From: Camellia lanceoleosa
Taxonomy: Eukaryota > Streptophyta > Magnoliopsida > Ericales > Theaceae
Direction of reading: 5' to 3'
Length of the DNA: 64,000 nt
NCBI GenBank assembly: GCA_025200525.1
Contig: CM045767.1
Span: forward strand, 6,397,437-6,461,436
The stretch's first letter is position 1, and every line of letters starts with the position of its first letter. The position numbers and the translations under genes are program-made. The notes under the pieces were generated by a model. That model saw nothing but the letters and a program-made list of their open reading frames with translations, was not told the origin of the DNA and searched no databases. Of the stretch, positions 32,845 to 46,597 are shown piece after piece.

Positions 32845-35223
32845 ATGATGGATGAATCTAAAAGTAGTAGGCAGAAAGAGGTCAATAGTGAAATTGACAA
32901 TCAAGTTGCTTCGGATGGCAAGGATGATGTTATCGATGGGAAAGAAGAAGGGTTAGCTTCCCAAACCTATGATAGTTTACGAATGCTTACTAAGGTTGAT
33001 GTTTTGCTAATGAAATTCAATTCAGAGGAGGATGCTTATTCTTTCTACAATGCATATGCTAAGGTCATTGGTTTTAGCGTACGAAGAAGTAGGAAACGAA
33101 TTTGTGGAGACAACAAATATGTAGAGAAAAGAGTAGGAAATGGGTTTGTTCAAGGGAAGGTGTAAGAGAAAAGAAATATTTACAGCGTGTAAGAACTCCC
33201 AAGGCAAAAACTAGACTTTTTTGTAGTGCCACATTTCATGTGTGCTATGACAAGACAATTAAAAAATATGTTGTGACCCACTTTGTAGGGAAACACAACC
33301 ATCCCTTGGCAGCACCACACTGCATCCCTTTTCTTTGGTCACATAGGTTTGTAACAAGTGCAGACCGAGCTCAAGCAAAGGCCATACGCAATGTGGGTAT
33401 GAAAACAAGTTAGATCATGGATTTTATGGTGAGAAGGTGGGCTTCATTCGCAGAGATTTGCACAACCAATTCTAAGCTGAGCGCAAAGTACAACTCGGAG
33501 AAGGGGATGCAGAGGGTGCCTTGGGATACTTATCAGCTAAACTAGATGCAGATCCATTATTTTTTTTCAAGTACAACGTCGATAAGGATAACCGGTTGGA
33601 CGAGATTTTCTGGGCAGATGGTAGGTCTCAGATGGACTATGCTGCATTTGGTGATGTATTGGTATTTGATACAACTTATCGTACAAATCAGTATAAGAAG
33701 CCATTTGTGATTCTAGCTGGCATGAGTAACCATTTTATGACAATCATATTTGGATGTGCTTTGTTGCTTGATGAGACAATGGAGACATACACGTGGGTGT
33801 TGGAAACGTTAATGGAGGCCATGGATGGACAAAGACCCATCTCTGTTGTAACAAATAGTGATAGGGCAATACGTCAGGCAATTGAAAAAGTTATTCCAAA
33901 TTGCAGACATCGCTTATGTTCTTGGCGTCTGGAGAAAAATGCCTCAACAAATGTCCACATACCAGAATTTACTAGTGATTTTGCACAGTTGATGTTAAAG
34001 AAATGTAAAATTGTTGAGTTTGACAATGTCTGGGCTCGTATGGTGAAACAATACAAGTTGGAGAACAATAACTGGGTGTTGGATATTCACTACAAGCGTG
34101 ATAAGTGGACTGAGACGTATCTTCGTAGTCACATGTTTGCTGGGATGACAAGCACTCAACGTGTTGAGGATATGATTGCATATTTCAATATGTTCCTAAA
34201 ACAAAAGGTAAGGTTGTACAAATTTGTAGCACAATATGATAGGGCTCTTGCTAGGATTAGTGTTAATGAGGTAGAAACAGAATCTAAAACCGGGAATAGT
34301 TTCCTGGTTTTGACTACGTCATTGAGAAGCTTGGAAAAACATGCAGCTGAGCTCTTTACTCGAAAGATTTTTTCATTGTTTTGACGTAAAATCAGCAAAG
34401 AGGGTAAATTGTTTGTGATGGAAAGAGTTGACTTGGAGGATCATCGCACCTATCGTTTTGGTGAGTACAAGGCACCAAAATGCACATGGATGGTTGAGTA
34501 TTTTCCAGCAGATATCACAATAAAATGTTGTTGCTTGAAGTTTGAGTCATTTGGCATCCCTTGCTGCCACATGGTTGTTGTCATGAAATCCAAACAATTA
34601 ATGTATATTCCACCAAGTTGTGTCTTGAAGAGATGGACAAGACGTGGTAGGTCAGGATATCAACAACCAAGTCTTACCCAAATTTCTAGCACCCTAACAC
34701 AGACAGCCCAGTTCGGTATAATGAGCTCATGTTTTAGTGAAATGTCATATTATGCCTCACACGTAGACAACGATTTTGAAGAGGCAAGGGAAATGGCTTT
34801 CCAAATGACATCAAAGATGAAAAACGCTGGGCAATGAGAACTGGATATAATACCAAGTTTGGGGACAAAAATATTGCACCTAAATTATGTGGCGTTGGTG
34901 ATCCTAATGTAGTGAAGATCAAAGGGAACTGCGGAGGGACATCTTCTATGGGTAAACCTCCAAAACCAAGGCAGTGTGGGTATTGTAAGTATGGTACTTT
35001 AATTGCATGCCCTTTTTCCATCCTGTTGCATGTACATGATTATTAAAATTGTTTATGCCTTATTTGCTATTGTAGGAGCATCGGACACACGAAGTGGAGG
35101 TGTAAAAAATTGGCTTCAACTAGCCGGAGAGAGGGTAGCAACTCAGACATTGAAACATTCATGAACACAGAGTTGGAGCCCCACATGGAAGATATCAATG
35201 AACCGACAGATTCTCAAGTGTAG
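32845..35223 (+). pseudogene. FAR1-related (FHY3/FAR1, MULE-derived) pseudogene
   Basis: The domains of the plant FHY3/FAR1 family occur in order. The N-terminal FAR1 DNA-binding domain reads FNSEEDAYSFYNAYAKVIGF, then CSATFHVCYDK and GKHNHPLA. The MULE-type transposase core reads FGDVLVFDTTYRTNQYKKPF and then ILAGMSNHFMTIIFGCALLL. A SWIM zinc finger reads CCCLKFESFGIPCCHM. A C-terminal CCHC knuckle reads CGYC-K-SIGHTKWRC across an intron (34989-35075). Family members act as light-signalling transcription factors or remain transposases. The frame changes at least three times (near 33130, 33410 and 34825), with stops at 33473 and 34382. The HRLCSWHLEKN block here has Arg for the second His. 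An acceptor-like TTATGTAG sits just before the ATG. Dead copy. Confidence 0.88.
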
Positions 35224-36575
35224 TTTAGTTTTATGATGAGCCTTATAGTGATCGATATGTTGTTTTTTGCAAGGAGACATTAGTGCGTATTAGTTACATT
35301 TTGTTGATGTCATAGGTGTTTTTATCTTTCACAATATCCATAAATTTCTTAGTTTGGAGAATCATTTAAAAAATAAAAGTGAATAAATCCCAAATCTGTT
35401 TACTTGACTACGGTCCTTAAGTTGGATGAACTATCCTTACGTTGGATGAGTTTACAATCACTACAAATATTGCAACGTGTCTCTCTCTCTTTTTTAGCCC
35501 TATTATTTATTTTTCTTTTTAATGAATAATAAAGAATGCATAAATATGGCTATGCCACCCCAAACGTGTGGGGCTTCCTTCATATTTCAGTTTTGATTTT
35601 TTGAATTGTCTCGTTTTCTTATCAAAATTTCCATCTGTCCACCTTGTTTTAGATGTTAACATATGTTTGAATCTTACGTAGATAATTGAACTTGGCGCGG
35701 ATAAAAAACAACAACAATATCGGGTAAAGGAAAAGCGGTAGCTCCTCCCAATGACGTTGGTATTTTTCCTAAACGAGCTGTTACTGTAGAGTGCACTGAA
35801 GAAGTTAATTAATGCTGAAATTTCGGCAATTGTGAGCCATCTACATATCCAAAACCTGATCGATAGGAAAGGCTTATGTCAACTTGGTACGAGAATTCTT
35901 TGGTAACAAACCAAATAATCCACATGCAGTATAGTTCGTGGAACGTATGGCAAAATAGAAGAGCAAAGTCAAAAGCAGCACGAAAGACAAGATCCAACTT
36001 TGTTTGAGCGCCTATCAACTTATTTGTATGAGGTTATTTCCATATTGATCCGGACGGACTTATAACACAAGAAAGCCATGAAGAAGGTCAAGTTAGAACT
36101 AAAACAAATGGGGAAACTGTTTTGTGTTGAAGCTTCATAAAATTCAACTAGTGAAGAGGAATCTGATGGGTCCAACCATGATGAAAGCCAACAAATGGAC
36201 ACAACTATGGATGCATGACCAAATTTCTTGTCAACCCTGTTCTTTTATGAACAGTGTTATTTTTTTTCTTTCTTCACTTATAAAACAAATGGTAAACAAT
36301 GTAAGCCTTCCTATGAAATTTTTGAGTGATTGTAATTGTAACAACTAAGAGTACTGCTTCACAATTACATATCAAATGTAGTTTCATCGCACCAATCTTT
36401 AGCACTAGTAGATATTCCATAGAAATTGGTAACAAAAATCCAAAACTAATATACTTATTCAAGCATCCACAAAAAATTGCCAAACCAAGTTAGTTACATT
36501 CGTCCAACCTTCTTCAACCATTAAATATGCTCATAATTGTAAAAAAAAACTTAGTGGCAAAAACGATGTTTGTTA
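35224..36575. other. Spacer between two convergent pseudogenes
   Basis: No recognisable gene on either strand. A few short ORFs (35809-36018, 36020-36202) look like chance. Confidence 0.4.
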
Positions 36576-39500
36576 TCAATCTTTCTTTTTCCTTTTGGCC
36601 TTCCGAAGCCTAAAGTACCTATTGAAAAGGAAATTACATTGAATAAGTAATGAGCTGAGCTTATGAAGGGCATAAGTTGTTCATGGTTTGGGGACGCACC
36701 TCTCTTTGTATGTGTCGAACCGATCCATAACATCAATATACTTACTGTTCAACAAATCTTTCACTAGGTCGACTAGCAGCCGAAACCTTTCCACCCTATC
36801 AAACTAAGGAAATAGAACAAACAATATACCATTAACAATACCATCATCTGACAATATAATTGTAATAGTGTAATTATGCGATTAAACATGAAATAGTCAC
36901 CTTGTGTACACCGGTCGGCATGACAACACCTTGCATATACTTTATGATGAACATACCACAGTCGTAACTTCATGAAAATATGCATGTGAAGGTCAACCTT
37001 GTGTGTAATGTTAATAGGAGAGCCAAAATTGAATAGTGCAGGAATAATTTTTATAGTATACCTATCGGTCTTATGTTGGAGACAAGGGTCTTTCAATCTC
37101 TCTAATTCAAATTCCTTGACATTTGTAACATACTAGTCTCCAAAATAGTGTTGCAATAACAAATGCATTGTTTGAGCCTATGCATGAGCGTAGTAAGATA
37201 GATTGTGATGATTATTTTACCAAAGAAAAAAAGAAAATTTAAATGGCCTACCAGTTTCCTTGCCATTAATTCTCGACTTTCGTCGTTTGTGCAACTAGGA
37301 CGTGAGTCAAATAGATAGGCCATGCAATGTGCCATATCTATCTTGACACAAAACCAAGGTTCTCCATTGTTATTCACCGGAATATATATCTAAGCAACAA
37401 TAATAACAAAACTTAGTGCAATGTTGCCCAACCAATTTAGAAAATAAAAATTTAATAAATAATAATAATACCATAAAACACATATTAAAAAATTAATAAT
37501 AGTAGTACAATGGATAGGATATTTAGAATAGTCGTGCAAAATGTAAGAGTGCTTGATCCATTACTTCTTCACAAGCATGAAGCTTCCCAGTGTATCGAGA
37601 CTCCCCAAAACATTCGTCGCATAGCTTTGCATGGTCCATCCCATTCAAAATATGTTGCTACGTTCAATAATGTACAACTATGTTTCAGTAAGTGTACATC
37701 AACACCCAAACATAAACATGACACACTAGACTACTCACCGATACATATGTGGAAAAGTACCAGGTACTATGACACTTATCCTAAAAAAGCCTTCTTTGTG
37801 CATTTGTCAATGTCGCTACAACTAAATTGATAATCTACAATACATGCAACAAATAATAATTTCAGACCTATTTCATTGAAAATGATATCATATAGTAATA
37901 TTGATGTATGCAATGAACACTTACGGAACCACGAATCCAGGTTTTTGGTTATAATAAGCACAAATCTAAGTGGGTGGCAATTCAATCGGCGTGTAAAACA
38001 GCTCCATCACCACAATATCCTCACTGAATCATGTAAAAATTGAAGGGTTAAACTTACTGTTAATTGATAGAGGAACATACAAACTCAATAAAATTACCTG
38101 CTATCCAAATCCTTATCAAAACAATATTCCTTCAAAAAATTTTCCTCGACAGATAAAGGACATGGCCTTACGATTCGTGCAGTGGATGACTTGTGAATAT
38201 AGCCCAATACATAAATAACAAATTATCAAACTTTGTATAGTGCGTTATAGGGGATTGGAGATCAAGAACAATAACAAAATGAGTAATAACCTCAATAGCA
38301 TGAAAATTGGCGCCAAGTAGTTTTCCAAGTAAGTTCAAACTCTACCACAAATTACAACCAACAATAAAAAACCAAATTGTGAAATAGAGTATGACAAATG
38401 AATAACATTGTATAATACATATATAATCTACATGACTTACTTAGTCAAACTTATCCTCCTTTGTATCGAGAGACAAATTTGCTGTATTTAAGTCAAGCAT
38501 TGTTTGGGTTAGTCCTTTTTGAAGGGCTTTTCTCTTGTTACTAGCGATGGCTGTATATCGTGACCGCACATATTGACTTTCCACCCCCTTATCTAAACGT
38601 CGATTGCATCGACCGCCATATGGACCAATTGATGAACTAGATTCATCAACAAGTTGGAGTTTTGAGATTTTTTTTTCCTTCGTTTATTGTTCAATCCCAC
38701 TTTCATTTTGTTTTGCTTATTGTTCCTCCCTTGTAGAAAATGTGTAATGGGAGCACCATTTGTATCAGAAGAACCATCAATGGAATCAAAAACTGGTGAA
38801 TTTGTTACTTGTTTTTGTACCTGGGTGGTTTGATCATGAATGTGGGAATCCAATTTGAAGATTGATGGTGCGAGCAAAATTCTATTTTCATCCGTGTTTT
38901 TCAATGCTACCACAACATCAGGTTGTGGCAGTAGCACAGGGGTGACATGTTCCACTGTAGGTACAACTGTAGATTCTACCACAACATCATGTTTTGACGG
39001 GAGCACATTGGTCACATGTTCAACTATAGGTATAACTGTAGTTTCTACAACTCCAGGTGCAACTATGTCAGCTAATTTATTACGTTGGTCGTGCTCCACT
39101 TCTCGTTGCTTTGGCATTTATGGTGGCTCCAATTTTTCCATGACCTTGGGAATGGAAGAATTAACTATTCCACTTTTAACAATGACAACTAGTTCTTCCA
39201 AAATACTTTTAATGTCACAAACAATCGTCTCAATATTTGAAATTCGACTATCATCAATATTTTTCATTCCCTCGCTTTGTACTGATGGTGGCATTTGCTC
39301 TTCAATAACAAAATTAACAGTAACCTATTACAGACATGTTATAGAGAATTTAGTTTTCCATTTGAACATGAATAAGAGGAAACAAAACCAAACCTAAAAG
39401 AATGGAAACAAAGGATGACTTTCTCATTCTAGTAACCTCCCCCAATCAGCCAAGCAAGGGACCGAGCGAGCACGAGCAACATGACAACCACTCGGAGCAA

Positions 39501-39880
39501 CATATACTATGTAATGAAATAGGCATTAAAATCAAGTATTTATAACAAAACAATTATTAATTGGTTGCAAGTTTACCATTATAAGAAATAAGCATCCATT
39601 TGGTTACGACTGACTTTTTGAAGTGTACTTGCGTAAACCACAAACAAGGAATTGAAGTGTGAACTTTGACTAATTATAATCCTTCATGCCATCCACATTC
39701 TGAATGAGGTGAATGAAGGATTGTTTAACAACATCCTTTGTGGTTGGGCATAAGAATGCACCTAATATGTATAGGGCAAATATCCTCTTAAATTCCTTCC
39801 CATCTTTATGTAATCATTCTTCTCCTCCTTCTGTTAGGTTCTCCATTGATGTCCTATGTCTTTTGTTATCTACATTGCCT
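36576..39880 (-). pseudogene. Ulp1-like (C48) protease gene remnant
   Basis: Minus-strand exon pieces in order. Around 39860-39650: RIFALYILGAFLCPTTKDVV and DGMKDYN-stop-SKFTLQF, resembling the N-terminal domain of plant transposon-associated Ulp1 proteins. At 39325-38593: a charged region ending in a basic segment and YVRSRYTAIASNKRKALQKG. Around 37395-37260: IYIPVNNNGEPWFCVKIDMA, then AYLFDSR, the C48 His/Asp region. Then LNSKYIDVMDRFDTYKER, and a last exon RYFRLRKAKRKKKD with stop at 36576. Such proteases cleave SUMO-like conjugates, and many plant copies travel with MULE transposons. Several stops (TAA near 39118, TAG near 39660) and the change of catalytic HW to PW show it is dead. Exon limits are approximate. 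Confidence 0.55.
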
Positions 39881-40424
39881 CAAAAGTGAACATAAGTGAT
39901 GCTAGTAGAAAAAAACAGATACATATAACATTAAATATGATAACAAGTTGTGGTAAGCAATGTGCAAACTGTGTCGGTGACTTTTATTTGTGTTTCCTGC
40001 TTGCTTTTGTTTTCATCTTCACTACAGGTTCAACCAAATGAATAATAAGGACTAATATTTAAACCCAACATAACAAATGCAATTAAAATAAGAAATTGAA
40101 TAGTGTGAAGAAATAATACTTGTAGAAGAAGAATGCCAGTGTAAATCATTTGTGTATGCAAGGTTTGTTACTTCCTTCACTCATTGTGTATTGTTATGTA
40201 TTATCTACACAAGCAAAGGTGAAATAATCGTTTGAGAGAAAATTAAATCAAGTTAGTCAATGCGAGAAAAGTACACACACGAAAAGAAAAATAATAAAGA
40301 CAAACTGTTCAATTACACATTGTTTATAAAAAAAAAAAATTAAAAAAAAATTAAATGAGGCGAACAAATAAACACACAAAATCCAAAGAATGCAACAAGA
40401 AAACCATAGATTTTGGGAGTCTTC
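39881..40424. other. Non-coding DNA
   Basis: AT-rich, with A runs at 40327-40352. No gene recognised. Confidence 0.4.
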
Positions 40425-40721
40425 GGCCTTGTTTGGTTTGGCTTTGGAAAAAAGATTTTGGAGAAAATTTTTGGAAATTTTGTTTGGTTTGTAATTTTTC
40501 TCAAAAAATTTCCAAAATCACTTTTTCTCTCTCTTCTTTCATTTTCAATCACTTTTTCTCTCACATCTACTCAATTACAACAAAATATCAAATCATCCCA
40601 AACTCCCAAACTCCAAAACTATTTTCAAAATATACAACCAAACAAACTACAAAAATTTCTAAACTCACTTCCCAAAATATTTTTTGAAAATTTATCTCCC
40701 AAAGTCAAACCAAACAAGGCC
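40425..40721. mobile_element. Harbinger-like MITE
   Basis: 297 bp. The left end GGCCTTGTTTGGTTTGGCTT matches the inverted right end GGCCTTGTTTGGTTTGACTT. It is flanked by TTC on both sides (40422-40424 and 40722-40724), a 3-bp target duplication. The ORFs that overlap it are not genes. Confidence 0.85.
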
Positions 40722-43524
40722 TTCATTTTTTGCAGGGATATGGAATTGGGGGGAATTTTTCGATCTACTAAAGTTTTGGGTGATTTTCTGGGCTAATTTG
40801 AAATTGGAAGTTAATATGCCATCAGTGTCGAAATTGTTATAATGTTAGGACCAACTCTCATTGTGCCTTTGAAATTAGGATATCGTGGGGAACTCTTTGT
40901 TGGTCTGCTTGCTAAGCTGGTGGACTTTTTCAAAGTTGAAGGTTTGTTTATGGTCCTAATGGTGGTTGCTACTGCTGTGTAGGTTGGTACTGTTTGAGAT
41001 TGATGTGATGAAACTGTCATTATTGTTGTCTGTGGTGATGTTCTTGGCTGACTTCTTGTTGTTGGTTGTTAGGTTTTAGTATTTCCTCTTCTTGTTGTTG
41101 GTTGTCAGGGTTTAGGATTTAGAAAAGAAAAAACTGGGAATTTTTGTCCTTAAGGCATTAGCACCATAGGGATCAAGAAAAAAAATGTGACATTGTATCT
41201 CCTGTGAAGGCCACCTCTAGAGACAATACAGTGTCTGTGATCTACAAGAATAAATTGCAAAGTCATACTAACATTCAATGAATGAGCATTTAACCATAAA
41301 CTAGTTTTAAAATATGAATCTTAACACCAGTTTTCTTTAGCTTGTCAATTTGTTTTCAATTCAAATGCATGTACTGCTTCCTCTTTGTTTTTTTCTAGCC
41401 GAGTAAATTACGTTACCGTGAACACATAATGCACACAACTGGACTTGTGAGCAATATCAGGATAAATGTACCTAATTGGGTATAACATGGTGAGTTTTAA
41501 ATGGTCTTACAACAAGGTGATTTCACACAGGTTCTTTTTTTTTTTTTCTCCTCTTGTTGCGGTTGGCCTCTTGGCAACCGTTGTTCTAGTTTTATTGCTC
41601 AACTTCCGCAACCAATTAAGTAATTGTTTTCTATTAAAAACATTAACAGTGTTATCAATTGGACGAAACTGATACAAAATCTATAGTTAAGGGTCAAAAT
41701 TGAGTCACGTGAAAGTGTTTGAACCAAAAGTACACAAGGGGCAAAACATAGAGACTACAAATATAATTTACCATTTATTTTACTAAAAATATTATATAAA
41801 AAAAATCAGTGCGTGATTTAGCTTTGATAGTAAAAATAAAAAATGAAATAGTTTGCAGATACATATGTGGTAATTGAAGGAAACTAAATAAAAAGTTTGA
41901 AGAAATTACATCACGTCATTGAGAGAGAAATTACAAACTCATCCAAATAGTGCTTCCCTTCACTTCTCAATAAGGGAGAAATTAAAAATTATAACCTACC
42001 TATTATTGAGAAGACCAATAAAGGGATAGTAGAAGATTTTCAAGTTCAAAGTTTTCTTATTCAGATGGGTATTATATAGACGATATGAACAAAAACATGA
42101 GTATTGTCATCATATATAACTCATCAAAAGCAACGAAGTACATCATATTAGATTTTAAACACATGAACAACACATATACACATATTAGGATATATGCACA
42201 ACCCAAAAACTGAATGAACACATAAAAATCCAAACACACCAAAACAAGTTTAAAGCAGGGCACTAAAATAAACTTACACAATTTCAACAATCAAAGAAAA
42301 CATACCATACGTCTATACAGCATGAAGGTGTTGGCTAGTAATGGTGGTGGCAGTAACAATTGTGTGGTTTCCAGCAAAAAGAGTGGCCGGCTGTAAGAGA
42401 ACAGGAGGCTGAGAAAGAGAGAATGGAAGATAGCAAACGTAAGGGACAAGGGTGTTATTCCAAAACTCTAGGGGTTCTATTTGGGTGGGAGCTTTTGGGT
42501 TCCCAAATAAGCATTGGTTGAGTTTTTAGGAAGTTTTAAATTTTTTTTTTTTTTGGAAACAAAATATATGATTATTGTAGTGGAGGTGGATTGCCTCCAG
42601 TCCACAATATGGACCAGACCGTGTTGTTTAGGCCTTTTGGGGGCCATCATGGATCCCGTTTCAATACAAAATCCTTTATTTTGTCATGTGCTTTGTGTAT
42701 TTTATTCACACAAAAAATTAGATCGATTCGATAATGAATCCAAAATTAATCCAAAATCAAATAATTTACGTGAAAAATTAATATTATTAAAATAACATAG
42801 GTTAAATTAATTTTTGAGTGATACTTTGATGGGGAAAATGATATTTCCTCTTTTACCTGTAATAAAATAATTAAATCTTTATATTAAATTATGTTAGCCT
42901 ATTTTCAAATAATAATTATACTTTATTATGATATTACTTACATAAATAATTTCTTCATAGATTACGACATGATTTGTATTTTTTAAAATGCTTAATTACA
43001 CATTCACAGTTTCTCACTTATTCTCAATCTGATTCTTTTCACTTTGGTCCAAATTGTAACAAATGTTATACTTCTGTGACGGAAAATACCCCATGGGTCA
43101 AGTTCACCTAAATTTGTACCAAATCCTCCACTATAGACCACCTCAACATGCAACCCTCCATTATAGAACACTTCCATTTACCGCTGACCATGACCCATCT
43201 ATTTTGAAGTGCGAAAACAAAGGTCTCCAAGTGATCAAGGTAGGAAAGTTAATTTTAAAAATTCCAAAGTTTCCCTCAGAAGTTAGAAATTGGACCAAAG
43301 TAAGAAAAGACAAATAATGTAGTGATTAGGGTAGGTACAGTGAGAAACAATATATATCTACGAATGAAAATATAATTTATTATTTTTAAAAAGGAGTGAC
43401 GGTAAAAAGGTAGTGACCGTCTATGAGATAATAGGCAAGGGCTAATACTGGTAAGTGCTAGAGTCATAAATGTGTCAAACTGATTCATAAGTGACGTCAT
43501 CATTTGGACATAAAGATAACATGA
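40722..43524. other. Gene-free interval
   Basis: No homology recognised on either strand. Contains a T12 run (42541-42553) and low-complexity AT-rich stretches. ORFs of 68-93 codons here show no family resemblance. Confidence 0.4.
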
Positions 43525-43549
43525 CACTAGTAGCGGTAACAATGCAACA

Positions 43550-43990
43550 AAAGTAACCTATGGTGACGAAAAGTAGTGAAGAAAATAAATTTCGTCACTA
43601 ATAAGAATAATCCGTGATGAAATATGAAATTTTGTCACATATAATAAAAAAATAAAAATAATAGGTGACGAAATTTATTTTCGTCAATAAATACTTCTTT
43701 TTAGGTGAGAAAAAATTAAATTTTGTCATCGAAGGTTTTTCCTCTAAATTTTTTGGGTCGCGCCAAAATTTTGAGACTTTTGGTGAGAAAACAATTTGTC
43801 ACCAATTATAAAATTATTAGTGAGAAATATATTTTCGTCACCAATAATTTAAAATATTTTATTTTTTAAAAAACTTGATTTTAAATATTTTGAGACCATT
43901 TGGTGAGAAAGATATTTTCGTTGTCAATAATTTTAATATTTTGAGATTTTTGGTGAAAAAATTATTTTATCACCAATTTGGGAGGGAGAA
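43550..43990. repeat. Left subterminal TGACGAAA repeats
   Basis: Repeated GGTGACGAAA, TTTCGTCAC and degenerate GGTGAGAAA motifs in both orientations, spaced 15-50 bases apart. In CACTA elements such motifs bind the TnpA-type protein. Confidence 0.75.
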
Positions 43991-46502
43991 TTTTGAGCTA
44001 TTGGCGGTAACGAAAAAAAATATCCCACTAATTTCTCCCCCTCTTTTTTGTGCTCATCAATTTTCCTCTTATCCCTCCCCCCCCCCCCTCTCTTGTGTCT
44101 CTGCCTTCAGTCCCCCTTTCTCCTCCTTATTAAGTGGCACCACCGAACTCACCCGTTCTCCTCCTTCAGTGCCGCCACCGACGTCACCTGCGTTCTTCTC
44201 CGAGCAATCGTTTGCGCCGCCAGTGTCACTTCGAGTATTATTCGATTATTTCTCTAATTTTCTATTTTCAGGTATGGGTCCTCTCTCTCTCTCTCAATTT
44301 CTTTGTTTTTCTATCTTTGTTTTCCCTAATTTTGAAAATTACTCAGACACGCAATGTCCCATATATGATTTCTTCGGATTGTATTCATACTTATTTTGGC
44401 CATGTATGATTTCTTTGGACTGTTATCTACTTTCCTCTCATCTCTTTCTCCCAAAATAATGGCCAAAGCTTGTATTCTCCCAAAATCGATCAGTAGGTCA
44501 ACTAGTTTTGTTGTTTTGGTAATTTGGTTTAAAATGCGCCAATGCCCTTCAACACAATTATGTGAAGTAAGGCCAATCGATCCTCTGTTCCAAATCCCCA
44601 TCCCCATAGTGTAAGAATCTCAAAACACAAGAATCAAGATGTGATCATTCAGTTGAAAATGCATTAAGGACAAAGGAATAGGGATTTTGAGAATAGTAAA
44701 TCCATCCCATGAAGTAATTAGTTCGACACAAAATACCTAAATTATGATTATCAAACAATACAGAAACATTTTATACAGAGCACTCATAGACATAGTCATG
44801 ATACCTTTCTTTGGCTAATCCCTTACTGTTGGATTGGTGGCAAGCCTTTTAATGCCTTCAGAGCACAAACTGGTTCCCTTAGCCAACCACACCTACAAAA
44901 ATCAAAACACTTTTAAAACAATGTCAACATTCATTCAATCTCTACAACTCAGCCACCATCTCTAAAAGGAAACCCATCCAATACCCTCTAAAATACCACA
45001 AACACTATATTCATTGATTAATTATTGAAAGGGCCTATGGCCACAAAACTTATCAAAATTTTCTTAATGATTGCAACACAATTCTCTTAATGAAAAGATT
45101 ATTCTTTTAATGAAAAGATAATAAACTTCAGATTATAACTTTGCATAATGGCAACGAATTATACCTACTGGCCCATTCAACAAAATTTTTTTACCTAGCA
45201 ATGCCACTTAAAATTTGTAAAGAACACATACCCTTAGGCACTCCATTGAAAAGCTTGTGCATGGTGTTAAAAAAAAAAAAAATAATAAAAAATCATTGTC
45301 TAATTGACCCCTTATATGAAAATTTGAAAACAAGAGCATGAAACATTTTCACATGAATGAAGTCAAATAAGTACCATATGAACTATTTACTGTTGCAGCA
45401 GCAGCTAAAAGTAAGACTGGTTAGAGCCCTTTTGTGCTGGACATGTACTTCATTTCTCTCTAGTCCTCTCTTGTTCTGCTGTCCAGCAATGGGTCAAATA
45501 ACCATCTGAATATCCTTCCATTTTTGGGTAGATAGGTTAGTAATTTCAAATAGTAGTCAGAGCTCCATTAACATGATTACTTGAACAGCGAACATAGCAT
45601 GAGTTAAGCTGAAATTAGAACTATCACACTGCTCATGCCTCTTGTATATTGGACTCTTTAAGACTATAATTCACTATGACAATCTAACAAAGCACACATT
45701 GATCTAACTATTCAATTTAATCAATTTCTTGCATATTGACTGCAATCAAATCTAAAATTATGCATTTGAGAAGAAAATCTTGAAACAAAAAATTTAAAAT
45801 AAATTACATGATCTTTTATTGTACCCTAAACGTAATACAAAACTAGAATAACAATACCTTTTTGATTTCATGCTTAATTTTTTTTTTCCTCTCTTTTCTT
45901 CCAATTAAGGCTTGTATGGATAATAAATTCATATTGTTGTTTTGGTACTCTACTGTATTCCTTTAACCCTCTCAATTTTTCTACTCACTACTAAAATTTA
46001 ATTATTGTGTATGAGTGGTTAAGGCCAAGTTGTTGTTTCTTTATGCTATCCAACTAGAATCTTGTGTATTTAATTTTTTTTCTTCTTGTTAAATCATTAT
46101 ATAATTTTAATTTTATACACTCACTTATACATTTTTATACAACTCTGCCAATGATTGAAAATTGCAAATGCAATGCATAGCCCCCACCATTGTCCCATCT
46201 CTTAGCTTATGTTTACTTCTAGGTTGACAAGTTGTTGGTTATGGCAATTGGTTAGTTTTATATACTCCTTATATTCTTATAAACTAGGTGAAATATTTGT
46301 AGTGGTCATGATGGCTCAAGCACACTTTTTTGGGTCTTCAAATAGAACACAAACACCAAAAACTCTTAACAATTTGATGTTGCCAAAAGTAAGAGATCAA
46401 ATGTAAACCTGGTTTTCAGATGCCAAACTGATTTTTCTATAGTAGACATAGAAGTATTAAATTAAAAAGATGATAAGTGGCATAACAGAAAAAGACTCAC
46501 AT

Positions 46503-46597
46503 CCTGATCCATTTGTATGTTGGCATCATCAAGTGTTTTGTCCATATCATTCATGAAGGCATGTTTTCGGCGGCCATAATTGTCCCAAGTCCATACC
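46503..46597 (-). other. Possible isolated exon
   Basis: An open minus-strand stretch reading VWTWDNYGRRKHAFMNDMDK with AG before and a splice-like end. I do not recognise it. It may be a captured exon or chance. Confidence 0.2.

Noticed and set aside
32845..35223. Functional FAR1-related transcription factor
   Set aside because: At least three frameshifts and two internal stops break every domain boundary; splicing cannot remove them without losing conserved blocks.
40340..40796. Overlapping ORFs of 74-127 codons
   Set aside because: They are translations of a MITE with terminal inverted repeats and a 3-bp target duplication.
43875..44459. 194-codon plus-strand ORF in the CACTA leader
   Set aside because: The translation is low-complexity Ser/Pro/Phe from pyrimidine-rich leader DNA with overlapping ORFs in all frames; no domain is visible.
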